From: Rhizobiales bacterium NRL2
GTDB taxonomy: Bacteria > Pseudomonadota > Alphaproteobacteria > Minwuiales > Minwuiaceae
Direction of reading: 5' to 3'
Assembly (NCBI GenBank): GCA_001664005.1
Contig: CP016093.1
Span: forward strand, 4,207,031 to 4,271,030
Length of the DNA stretch: 64,000 bases
A program made the translations under genes and the position numbers. Shown here in pieces: positions 37,892 through 45,500 of the stretch; within the stretch, counting starts at the first letter, position 1; every line of letters starts with the position of its first letter. The notes under the pieces are model-generated. The model had not been told where the DNA came from. It saw only the letters and a list, made by a program, of their open reading frames with translations, and did no database searches.

Positions 37892-38944
37892 CTACCTCCG
37901 TCGGGTGGGAACGATCCGGACCAGCATCGCCGAAACGGTCCAGGCGATCCAGAAACCGAAACTGGCGCTGACGGTGTTGAGCATCAGGTCGAATCCGGCG
38001 GGCGCACGGTTGGGGCTGTAGAGCTGCAGCATCTCGCAGAGCGCGGCGAATCCGATGGCCAGCAGCCAGATGGCGGGCGCACTCGAGCGCCCCCGCGCCA
38101 GGCTGAAGGCGAAACCCACGCCCAGGAACATCAGCACGTGTCCCGCCTTGGCGATGGAGAACATGTTGGCCGAGACGGCGGCCTGCCTCTCCTGCTCCGT
38201 CGCCGTTTCGCTGGCGACCAGGTCGACGGCGCCCGCGGTCACGTCGCGGGCCGGCGCCGTGGCCTCCCCCGGCAGCACGCTCAGGGTCATGGCCGTCACG
38301 CCCACCAGCCAGCAGAAGCCGATCAGCCACCGCCGCTGCCGCACGCGCAGGCCGGCCCAGACCGTCACCGCCAGCGCCAGCAGCGCCCAGCCGCCGGTCA
38401 GGAAGGCGGCGGCGGGCCGGAACCCGGGCGCTTCCGCCAAGGGTGTCGCGGTGACCGAACGCACCTCGAGCCGGCCGGCGGCCTTCAGCAGTTCCAGGCG
38501 AAGCTGCAGGCTGGCGGCGCCGGGGCTGGCGGCGAAGATCTCCTCGAAGGCGCCCTTCGGCGTATCGCCCCGCAGCAGCGCCACGACGTGGGGCAGATCC
38601 CAGCGGCCCCGGCCTTCCGCGTCCCGCTTGACGAAAACGACCCGGCCGCGCTGCCAGGGCCGCGGACCGGCGGCGATACCGATCGCCTCGGCCAGGGCGC
38701 GGATGCGGACGAAGGGCGTCGCCGGGTCCAGCGGCACGTCGATATCCAGCCGCTCGACGCCCTCGCGGTCGGGGTTGTCCAGCACGACGCCGCCCGGCGG
38801 CAGCAGCTCGACCGCCGGCCCGGTCGCCTGGTAGCGGTCGAGGGCGAAGAAATTGAGCCCGGTCAGTGCCGTCAGCAGCAGCGCCGCGCCGATCAGCAGG
38901 ACGGCCCAGCCCTGGCCTGACTCAGGACCGGAAGAGTGCGTCAT
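37892..38944 (-). CDS. VanZ-like membrane protein with an extra N-terminal domain
   Basis: A 350-residue protein. A first membrane helix (AVLLIGAALLLTALTGL) is followed by a soluble region of about 150 residues (40-190), then a VanZ-like set of helices (about 195-345) with LCEMLQLYSPNRAPAGFDLMLNTVSASFG, which matches the VanZ motif. VanZ proteins are 160 or so residues, so this is a fusion with a domain I do not recognise. It is embedded in a polysaccharide cluster and overlaps the upstream glycosyltransferase by 23 bp. Function unknown; inference: surface polysaccharide assembly. Confidence 0.75.
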   Translation of the reverse strand: MTHSSGPESGQGWAVLLIGAALLLTALTGLNFFALDRYQATGPAVELLPPGGVVLDNPDREGVERLDIDVPLDPATPFVRIRALAEAIGIAAGPRPWQRGRVVFVKRDAEGRGRWDLPHVVALLRGDTPKGAFEEIFAASPGAASLQLRLELLKAAGRLEVRSVTATPLAEAPGFRPAAAFLTGGWALLALAVTVWAGLRVRQRRWLIGFCWLVGVTAMTLSVLPGEATAPARDVTAGAVDLVASETATEQERQAAVSANMFSIAKAGHVLMFLGVGFAFSLARGRSSAPAIWLLAIGFAALCEMLQLYSPNRAPAGFDLMLNTVSASFGFWIAWTVSAMLVRIVPTRRR

Positions 38945-40145
38945 AGGCGGCCAGCAGACGCGGGACCTCGTGATCCCAGCTCAGTTCCTCCTCCACCCGG
39001 CGGCGGCCGAAGGCGCCCATGCGCGCGCGCTTCTCCGGATCGGCGAGCAGTTCCAGGATCTTCTCCGCCATGTCTTCCGGGTCGTTGCGCTTCGCGTAGA
39101 GCGACGCCTCCTGCGCCGAGAAGCGGCCCTCGGTCAGGTCGAACTGCACGATCGGCTTCCCCAGCGCCATGTATTCCACGATCTTGTTCATGGTCGACTT
39201 GTCGTTCATTTCGTTGAACGTGTCCGGGTTCACGCAGACATCGGCCGTGTTCAGCATCTCCAGCAGCGTCCGGTCAGGCGCGCGCCCGGTGAAGGTGACA
39301 TGGTCCGCGACCTCCAGCTCGGCTGCCATGCGCTTCAGGTCATCCAGTTCCGGCCCGCCGCCGACGAGGCCGAAATGCACGTCGGTCCGGCCCTTCTCGT
39401 GGACGATGTGGCGGACCGCCTGCAGCAGCAGGTCCAGTCCCTCCTGCGCGCCCATGACGCCGACATAGCCCACCAGGTAGTCCCGCCCCTGCTTCAGTTC
39501 CGGCACGGGGGGAATGATCTTCAGCCGCTCCAGGCTGGGGCCCGAGCGGACGACGAAGACCTTTTCGGGGTCCATCTTCCCCCGCTCGATGGCGATCCGC
39601 CTGTAGCTCTCGTTGGTGGCGATGGAGACGTCGGCGGTGCGGAAGGTCCAGCGCTCCCAGGCCAGCATCACGCGGTAGAAGAAATCGCGCCGGCCGAACT
39701 TCGCCTCGTAGAGTTCCGGGTTGATGTCATGGTGGTCGAACAGGAATTTCTTCCGGAACAGCAGCTTGAAGAAACCGCCGACGAGGAAGATGTTGTCGGG
39801 CGGGTTGCAGGCGTGGATGGCGTCGAAACCGCGGGTCAGGAACACCCGCCAGGCCAGCACGAACTCCCAGAACAGCGCCGCCGAGTATTCCAGCGCGTAG
39901 CCCGCCGCGCCCTTGGCGTCGAGCGGCAGGTCGTGGCGAAGGATGTGGATGCCGTCGATGACCTCGCGCTTCTTCTCGTAGCCCTTGCCCGTCGGGCAGA
40001 TGATCGTGACCTCGTAGCCATGTTCGTGCAGCGTCGTCGCTTCCTGCCAGACGCGCCGGTCGAACGGGCTCGGCAGGTTCTCGACGATGAACAGGACGCG
40101 GCGCGGCTTGTCCTCTCTCACGGAGCTACCACGCCACGCCGTCAT
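38922..40145 (-). CDS. Glycosyltransferase family 4 protein
   Basis: A 407-residue GT-B glycosyltransferase that probably adds a sugar to a lipid-linked glycan. N-terminal part: VLFIVENLPSPFDRRVWQEA. C-terminal nucleotide-sugar part: ADVCVNPDTFNEMNDKSTMNKIVEYMALGKPIVQFD, with the family E-x7-E region cut at its normal place. The ATG at 40145 overlaps the upstream algD-like stop by about 20 bp; an in-frame GTG at 40121 is an alternative. It overlaps the VanZ-like gene downstream, so it is part of a tight operon. Confidence 0.9.
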   Translation of the reverse strand: MTAWRGSSVREDKPRRVLFIVENLPSPFDRRVWQEATTLHEHGYEVTIICPTGKGYEKKREVIDGIHILRHDLPLDAKGAAGYALEYSAALFWEFVLAWRVFLTRGFDAIHACNPPDNIFLVGGFFKLLFRKKFLFDHHDINPELYEAKFGRRDFFYRVMLAWERWTFRTADVSIATNESYRRIAIERGKMDPEKVFVVRSGPSLERLKIIPPVPELKQGRDYLVGYVGVMGAQEGLDLLLQAVRHIVHEKGRTDVHFGLVGGGPELDDLKRMAAELEVADHVTFTGRAPDRTLLEMLNTADVCVNPDTFNEMNDKSTMNKIVEYMALGKPIVQFDLTEGRFSAQEASLYAKRNDPEDMAEKILELLADPEKRARMGAFGRRRVEEELSWDHEVPRLLAAYDALFRS

Positions 40146-41439
40146 AGCGGCCGGGCTCGCTCTTCGCGTTCATGACGCGGACGAAGTCGACCAGCACCTG
40201 GCCGTCCTTCATCCGGTCCGGCACCTGGCGGAAGGCGGGATCGCCATTGCCGATCACGAGCACCTCGGCGTGATCGATCACCTCCTCGACCGAATCCACC
40301 ATCAGGTTCGAGATGTGCGGGATCGCCTTCATGATATAGTCGCGGTTGGCGCCGGTCAGCCGGGCCAGCGAGACGTTGCGGTCGTAGAGCTTCAGATCCA
40401 TGCCCTTGCCCAGCAGCCGCTCGATCACCTCCACCAGCGGGCTTTCGCGCAGGTCGTCGGTATTGGCCTTGAAGCTGAAGCCGAGCACGCCGACCTTCCG
40501 CTTGCCCTTCGACAGCACCATGTCGACGCCGGCCTCCACCTGCCAGCGGTTGGACGGCAGCACCGCGTTCAGCATGTGCACCGGCAGGTCGAGCTCGCGG
40601 GCCTTGTAGGTGATGGCGCGCAGATCCTTCGGCAGGCAGGAGCCGCCGAAGGCGAAGCCGGGCTTCAGGTAGTAGGGCGAGATATTGAGCTTGGTGTCCT
40701 GGCAGAAGATGTCCATGACCCTGTGACTGTCGATGCCGAGACGCTTGGAAATCGCGCCGATCTCGTTGCCGAAGGTCACCTTGACCGCGTGCCAGGCGTT
40801 GTCGGCGTACTTCACCATCTCGGCGACCTCGATCTCGGTGCGGATCAGCGGCGCGTCCAGATGGGCGTAGAGTCCGGCCAGGGCCGCACCGGCGCGTTCG
40901 TCGCTTTCCCCGATCACGGTCTTGGGCGGCTCGCGGAAGTCGCGCACGGCCGAGCCCTCGCGCAGGAATTCGGGATTGTTGCAGAGGCCGAAGCCTTCGC
41001 CTGCCTTCTTGCCCGAAGCCCGCTCCAGCGCGGGCTGCACCGTTTCCCGGATGGTGCCGGGCAGCATGGTCGAGCGGATGACGACGATGTGGAAGTCGTC
41101 CTTGTCCTTCAGGCAGGCGCCGATTTCCTCGCAGACCCGGACGAGGTACTGCAGATCCAGGTTGCCGTTCGCCTGACTGGGCGTGCCGACGCAGACCATC
41201 GACAGCTCGGTGTGGCGTACCGCCTCGGCCGGATCGGTCACGGCGCGCAGCCGCCCGGCCCTCACGCCCTCCTCGATCAGCTCGGCCAGGCCCGGTTCGA
41301 CGATCGGCGAACGGGCGTCGTTGATCAGCCCCACCTTGGTCTCGTTGGGATCGACGCCGATCACGTGGTGGCCGTCCGCGGCGAAGCACGCCGCCGACAC
41401 ATTGCCGACATAACCCATGCCGAAGACGCTCAGGCGCAT
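40126..41439 (-). CDS. GDP-mannose 6-dehydrogenase (AlgD-like)
   Basis: A 437-residue UDP-glucose/GDP-mannose dehydrogenase family enzyme that oxidises the sugar C6 to the uronate using two NAD+. The Rossmann motif is GMGYVG (residues 7-12). The catalytic Cys is C268 in GFAFGGSCLPKD, the exact number of AlgD of Pseudomonas (436 residues). SPIVEPGL, VGTPSQANGNLDL and TDDLRESPLVE also match AlgD more than UDP-glucose dehydrogenases. GGAAGGA precedes the ATG. No alg8/alg44-type genes are present, so the product would be a GDP-mannuronate-containing exopolysaccharide, not proven alginate. Confidence 0.85.
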   Translation of the reverse strand: MRLSVFGMGYVGNVSAACFAADGHHVIGVDPNETKVGLINDARSPIVEPGLAELIEEGVRAGRLRAVTDPAEAVRHTELSMVCVGTPSQANGNLDLQYLVRVCEEIGACLKDKDDFHIVVIRSTMLPGTIRETVQPALERASGKKAGEGFGLCNNPEFLREGSAVRDFREPPKTVIGESDERAGAALAGLYAHLDAPLIRTEIEVAEMVKYADNAWHAVKVTFGNEIGAISKRLGIDSHRVMDIFCQDTKLNISPYYLKPGFAFGGSCLPKDLRAITYKARELDLPVHMLNAVLPSNRWQVEAGVDMVLSKGKRKVGVLGFSFKANTDDLRESPLVEVIERLLGKGMDLKLYDRNVSLARLTGANRDYIMKAIPHISNLMVDSVEEVIDHAEVLVIGNGDPAFRQVPDRMKDGQVLVDFVRVMNAKSEPGRYDGVAW

Positions 41440-41500
41440 GGCCTTTCCTTCCCTCCTGATCCCGCGGCGCCGAGCATAGCGGCCCCTTCGTCCATCGCAA

Positions 41501-43516
41501 TCATGGCGGCCCGTCGCCCACCGAGAGCCCGAACACGACCGGGGTGCCGGTCGCCAGTTCGCCCGCGAAGACGATGCGCGGGGCCGGCGCGCGGACGCCG
41601 AAGCCGGGCGAGTGCCAGCCGCGCTCGGGCGCGGTGCGGCCGGTCTCGACCCAGCCCGACAGCGGCCCGTCATGGCGGATGCTGAGCGTCGTGGCCGTCT
41701 CGTCGCGGATGACGAACCCCGTGCCCGACGCCTCCACCCGGAAATGCGGCGAGACCAGGAAGCCGATCTCGACCCGATGGTCGCCCGGCGCGCCGGTCAG
41801 GCTGTCGGTCAGGCGGAAACGCCCCGCTCCCGCCCGCTCGACACGGCGTTGATGGCGCACGCGGTGCGTCTCCAGATAGCCGTCATGGTCGGCGGTCACC
41901 GACCAGCGCTCGGGATCGTCGTCCAGCGCGAGGACGCGCGCCCCGGCCTTGCGCGCCCAGTTGAAGGGACCCGAGATCTCGGAGCTGTTCTCGCCGGCGA
42001 TGGTCAGCGTGTTGTGGGCCACCGTGCCGCGGAAGTGGTCCCGCCAGGCATGACCGGCGTGATAGAGGTAGGTGCCAGCGTCGATCAGCACCGGCCGCCC
42101 GTCGACGTGCAGCCACAGCGCAAGGGTGTCGGCATGGCCGTGGGCGGCGATGGAAAGATAGCCCACCGGGCCGTGATCGAAGACCAGCAGATGGTCCGGC
42201 ACCCCGCCCGCGCGGTTGCGGCGGTCCACCGTATAGCCGCCCTCGGCGAAGTGGCGCATGCCGACGGGCCAGAGCCGGTCCGGGACCGGCGCGGGGAACA
42301 GCGCGTTCCTGAGGTGCGCCGTCGGCACCGGGGGCGCCAGCGCGGCCTCGCCGCAGGCGCTGGCGATGCAGCCCAGCACTGAATTGATCGTGTCTTCGCT
42401 CGCCATGCCGTTGCCGATGACGCGGCTGTCGTCATCGTCGCCGATACGCGGCTGACCGCCGGTGCTGTCGGTGATCCACTTCAGGAACTCGCCGGCGCGG
42501 GCGATGCGCCGCCAGTAGTCGCCGGAAAAGGCCTCGCCCGTCCGCCGGCCCAGATCGCCGGCAAGCAGCAGCCATTCCAGCGTCAGAGCGGCATAGGCCG
42601 GCGACTGCTCCCGGCCCACGCCGTCGGGCGCGATCTGGTTCAGCACCTCCCGCTCCAGACTGCGCCGCCCCTGGGTCCGCCAGCGCCGCGCGCCCGGCAG
42701 TTCCGGGGCCAGCGCGCCGAGCAGATAGAGCGCGGCGGCCTCCGCCACCAGATGGTTGTTGGCCGAGGAAAACCGCGAGGGGAAGCGGTCGATCCACCAG
42801 CCGTGCTGGTAGAGGGTGCGCATGATCTTCCGCCGCAGCGCCGCATCGATCCGCGCCTTCAGCAAGGTGACGATGACGATGATGCTGACGACCCTGAACG
42901 CCAGCTCGATCATCGACGGCCAGTTGACCCCCCTGTAGGGCGGATTGGCGTCGATCCAGGCGGAAAGATGATCCAGGCAGAGCCGGGCTGCGGCGTCGTC
43001 CTCGGCGACCACGGCATAGGCGGCCACCGGCTGCAGGTACTGCAGGCGCGACAGCTCCCAGACGTTCTTGACGTCGCCGAAGTCCGTCTCGTGACGATAG
43101 GGAATGTCGAAGCACCACGCGTCCGGGGGCCAGCGGCGACCGGTCACCGGGTCCAGATGCCAGTCCGGCGGCGCCCCCGGCGACGCCGCCTCCGGCCAAT
43201 CGATACCGAGAAAACGGAACCGCCCGGCGCGGACAGCCTCGACATGGGCCGCCCACTGCGTCATCAGCCTGGTGCCGGCAGCAAGGCCGCCGACGCCCTC
43301 GGCCAGGCCCGGCCATTCGGGCAGGGCCATGTCGCCCGGATCGAAGGCCGTGACGGACGACGGCAGGCGGCGGGCCGAGACCAGCCGCCGCGCCATCTCG
43401 AGCACGCGGTGGGCGATCTCTCCCGCCGACATGGCGCGCAGACGGTTGCGGTACCATCTGACCCGCCGCACGAACCCCGCCAGCGCGGCGGTGCTGTCGG
43501 CCTGCGTCCCGCTCAT
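41501..43516 (-). CDS. Heparinase II/III-like protein (no signal peptide)
   Basis: A 671-residue protein with a heparin-lyase N-terminal (alpha/alpha toroid) domain and a C-terminal heparinase II/III domain. The C-terminal part carries SIAAHGHADTLALWLHVDGRPVLIDAGTYLYHAG near residue 455, with the conserved His and Tyr cut at its normal place. There is no N-terminal signal peptide. In exopolysaccharide clusters such proteins are often present though their reaction is not proven; a lyase on a uronate polymer is a guess. Its ATG overlaps the upstream glycosyltransferase stop by 4 bp. Confidence 0.85.
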   Translation of the reverse strand: MSGTQADSTAALAGFVRRVRWYRNRLRAMSAGEIAHRVLEMARRLVSARRLPSSVTAFDPGDMALPEWPGLAEGVGGLAAGTRLMTQWAAHVEAVRAGRFRFLGIDWPEAASPGAPPDWHLDPVTGRRWPPDAWCFDIPYRHETDFGDVKNVWELSRLQYLQPVAAYAVVAEDDAAARLCLDHLSAWIDANPPYRGVNWPSMIELAFRVVSIIVIVTLLKARIDAALRRKIMRTLYQHGWWIDRFPSRFSSANNHLVAEAAALYLLGALAPELPGARRWRTQGRRSLEREVLNQIAPDGVGREQSPAYAALTLEWLLLAGDLGRRTGEAFSGDYWRRIARAGEFLKWITDSTGGQPRIGDDDDSRVIGNGMASEDTINSVLGCIASACGEAALAPPVPTAHLRNALFPAPVPDRLWPVGMRHFAEGGYTVDRRNRAGGVPDHLLVFDHGPVGYLSIAAHGHADTLALWLHVDGRPVLIDAGTYLYHAGHAWRDHFRGTVAHNTLTIAGENSSEISGPFNWARKAGARVLALDDDPERWSVTADHDGYLETHRVRHQRRVERAGAGRFRLTDSLTGAPGDHRVEIGFLVSPHFRVEASGTGFVIRDETATTLSIRHDGPLSGWVETGRTAPERGWHSPGFGVRAPAPRIVFAGELATGTPVVFGLSVGDGPP

Positions 43517-44730
43517 TCTCCGTTCCCGGCCAGCAATCTCCGGTAGCCCCCCTCCAGCACGTCGAGAACCCGCTCGGCGACGAACTGCCGCCGGAGCCGC
43601 TCTTGCGCGGATCGTGCCAGTTTCAGGCGCAGCGCCTCGTCCTCCGCCAGCCGACGGATCGCGCCGGCAAGGCCCCCGGCGTCGCCGGGCTCGATCACCA
43701 GGGCCTCGGCCTCGTCGTCGGCGATCTCCGGCACCGCGCCGACGGGCGTGACGACGCAGGCCAGCCCCGCCGCCATCGCTTCCAGCAGGCTGTTGGGAAA
43801 GCCTTCCCCTAAGGAAGGCATGAGGAAGATGTCGGCGGCCCGCAATTCCTCGATGAACTGCGCGTGCTCCATGAAGCCTTCCAGTTCGATCCGCTGCGGC
43901 AGGCCGGCATTCCCGATCTGCGACGCCAGGGGCTCGATCACTGCCAGAAAGCGAAACGCCGCGCGCACTTCGGCCAGTTCGGGCGTGGCCAGCGCCTGCA
44001 GCACCACCTGTGCGCCCTTGCGCACCGATTCCGAGCCGGCGAAGAACAAGACGCGCGGCGGGTCGTTGCGCGGGCCTTCGATGGGCACGATCGAGGCCTC
44101 GGGGACGGAATTGTAGAGCACGATCACGTTCTCGCTGCGACCGACCGTGGCGAGATAGCGCCGCCAGCTTTCCGACTGCACGATCAGGATGTCGGGCGCG
44201 GCGACGCCGCGGCGGATCAGCCCCTGCACGCGCGGGGACGAGCCTTCGTAGAACTTGTCGAAGACGCCGCCGAGACGAAGCATGGTGGGCCGGCGAAGCG
44301 CCTTCGCCATCAGCAGGTAGAGGCAGCTTTCCCAGAAGGTCTGGAAATCCGAGGACTGGATCTGGACCAGGTCGACGCGACGGAAGAGAACCACGAAGGG
44401 AAAGGCGACGAGGTGCCAGAGCGTCGCCCAGGCGGCGCGGATCAGCCGGCCGACGCCACCCTTGAACATGGCCGCATAGCCGTAGTTGTCGACGACGTTC
44501 TTCTTCGCCGGCCGGGAGGTCGTGTGGGCGATGAAGTCATAGCGATCCGCCAGCGGCGAGCCCATGACGTTCAGCATGAACGTGGTGACGCCGCCCCGGG
44601 TCGGCGGAAACGGCCCGACCATGAGAATGCGCGGCTTGGTCACATGGTCCGGCACTGGCGTCAGCTCCCGGCGGGGCGGATAGGCACGGCGCGGCGCAGC
44701 CGCTATAGATGTTGCGAGTCGCTCTCGCAT
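43513..44730 (-). CDS. Glycosyltransferase family 4 protein
   Basis: A 405-residue GT-B glycosyltransferase. It has ILMVGPFPPTRGGVTTFMLNV near the N terminus and ADIFLMPSLGEGFPNSLLEAMAAG with the E-x7-E pair in the C-terminal domain. It overlaps the heparinase-like gene (4 bp) and is the first gene of the minus-strand half of the cluster. The start is uncertain: ATG 44730 adds an unconserved basic leader; GTG at 44655 or 44643 would start nearer the conserved RILMVGPFPP. Acceptor unknown. Confidence 0.88.
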   Translation of the reverse strand: MRERLATSIAAAPRRAYPPRRELTPVPDHVTKPRILMVGPFPPTRGGVTTFMLNVMGSPLADRYDFIAHTTSRPAKKNVVDNYGYAAMFKGGVGRLIRAAWATLWHLVAFPFVVLFRRVDLVQIQSSDFQTFWESCLYLLMAKALRRPTMLRLGGVFDKFYEGSSPRVQGLIRRGVAAPDILIVQSESWRRYLATVGRSENVIVLYNSVPEASIVPIEGPRNDPPRVLFFAGSESVRKGAQVVLQALATPELAEVRAAFRFLAVIEPLASQIGNAGLPQRIELEGFMEHAQFIEELRAADIFLMPSLGEGFPNSLLEAMAAGLACVVTPVGAVPEIADDEAEALVIEPGDAGGLAGAIRRLAEDEALRLKLARSAQERLRRQFVAERVLDVLEGGYRRLLAGNGE

Positions 44731-44775
44731 CCGGTCTAGGGTCGGGGCCGACGCCTGTCAATCGAAGGGGATGGC

Positions 44776-45453
44776 ATGCTCTGGAAACTGTTCCGCCGGT
44801 TCTCGCGCCATTCCCGGCAGAAGCGGGCGCAGCTGTTCCGCGAGAGCTTCGAGATCGGCCCCAATACCCGGATCCTGGATCTGGGCGGCGGCACCGGCGG
44901 CCATATCGCCTCCATCCTGACCGGACCGGCGGCGGTGACGGTGGCCGACATCTCCGAAAGCGATCTGGCGGAGGCTGCGGGCCGCGGCTTCGCGACGGTC
45001 CGGCTCGACGGCGACGACGAACGCCTGCCCTTTGCGGACGGGGCCTTCGACATCGTCTTCTGCTCCTCGGTGATCGAGCACGTCACCGGACCGAAGGAGG
45101 AGATGCGCTGGATGACCGACGACCGGCGCTTCCGCGAAATGGCGGAACGCCACCAGTCGGCCTTCGCCGCCGAGATCCGGCGGGTCGGGCGCGGCTATTT
45201 CGTGCAGACGCCCTACCGCTATTTCCCGGTGGAAAGCCACAGCTGGCTGCCGGTCTTCATCGTCATGCTGCCGCGCAACCTGATGGTGCCGACGATCCGT
45301 TTCACCAACCGCTTCTGGCCCAAGGGGACGCGGCCGGACTTCCAGCTTCTGACGCACCGGTCCATGCGCCGGCTGTTCCCCGACGCCGAGATCGCCGAGG
45401 AGCGCGCGGCCGGATTCACCAAGTCGATCATCGCCATCCGCCGCCCCGCCTGA
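44776..45453 (+). CDS. SAM-dependent methyltransferase
   Basis: A 225-residue class I methyltransferase. Motif I is ILDLGGGTGGH, followed by DISESDLAEAAG and the Asp-rich DGAFDIVFCSSVIEHV. The rest includes GRGYFVQTPYRYFPVESHSWLPVF. It probably modifies a sugar or small molecule in the exopolysaccharide pathway (context inference). It is divergent from the glycosyltransferase, about 45 bp apart at their chosen starts, so their promoters overlap. Confidence 0.88.
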   Translation: MLWKLFRRFSRHSRQKRAQLFRESFEIGPNTRILDLGGGTGGHIASILTGPAAVTVADISESDLAEAAGRGFATVRLDGDDERLPFADGAFDIVFCSSVIEHVTGPKEEMRWMTDDRRFREMAERHQSAFAAEIRRVGRGYFVQTPYRYFPVESHSWLPVFIVMLPRNLMVPTIRFTNRFWPKGTRPDFQLLTHRSMRRLFPDAEIAEERAAGFTKSIIAIRRPA

Positions 45454-45500
45454 TCCGTTTCTTGCATGCCCGGCCGGCAGGTCAATTCAGGAGGTCCTTC

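Noticed and set aside
44709-45500. In-frame extension of the exported heparinase-like protein back through the methyltransferase gene
   Set aside because: The extension is in another frame of the methyltransferase and is Arg/Pro-rich; the ATG at 45501 has a perfect AGGAGGT and starts a signal peptide.
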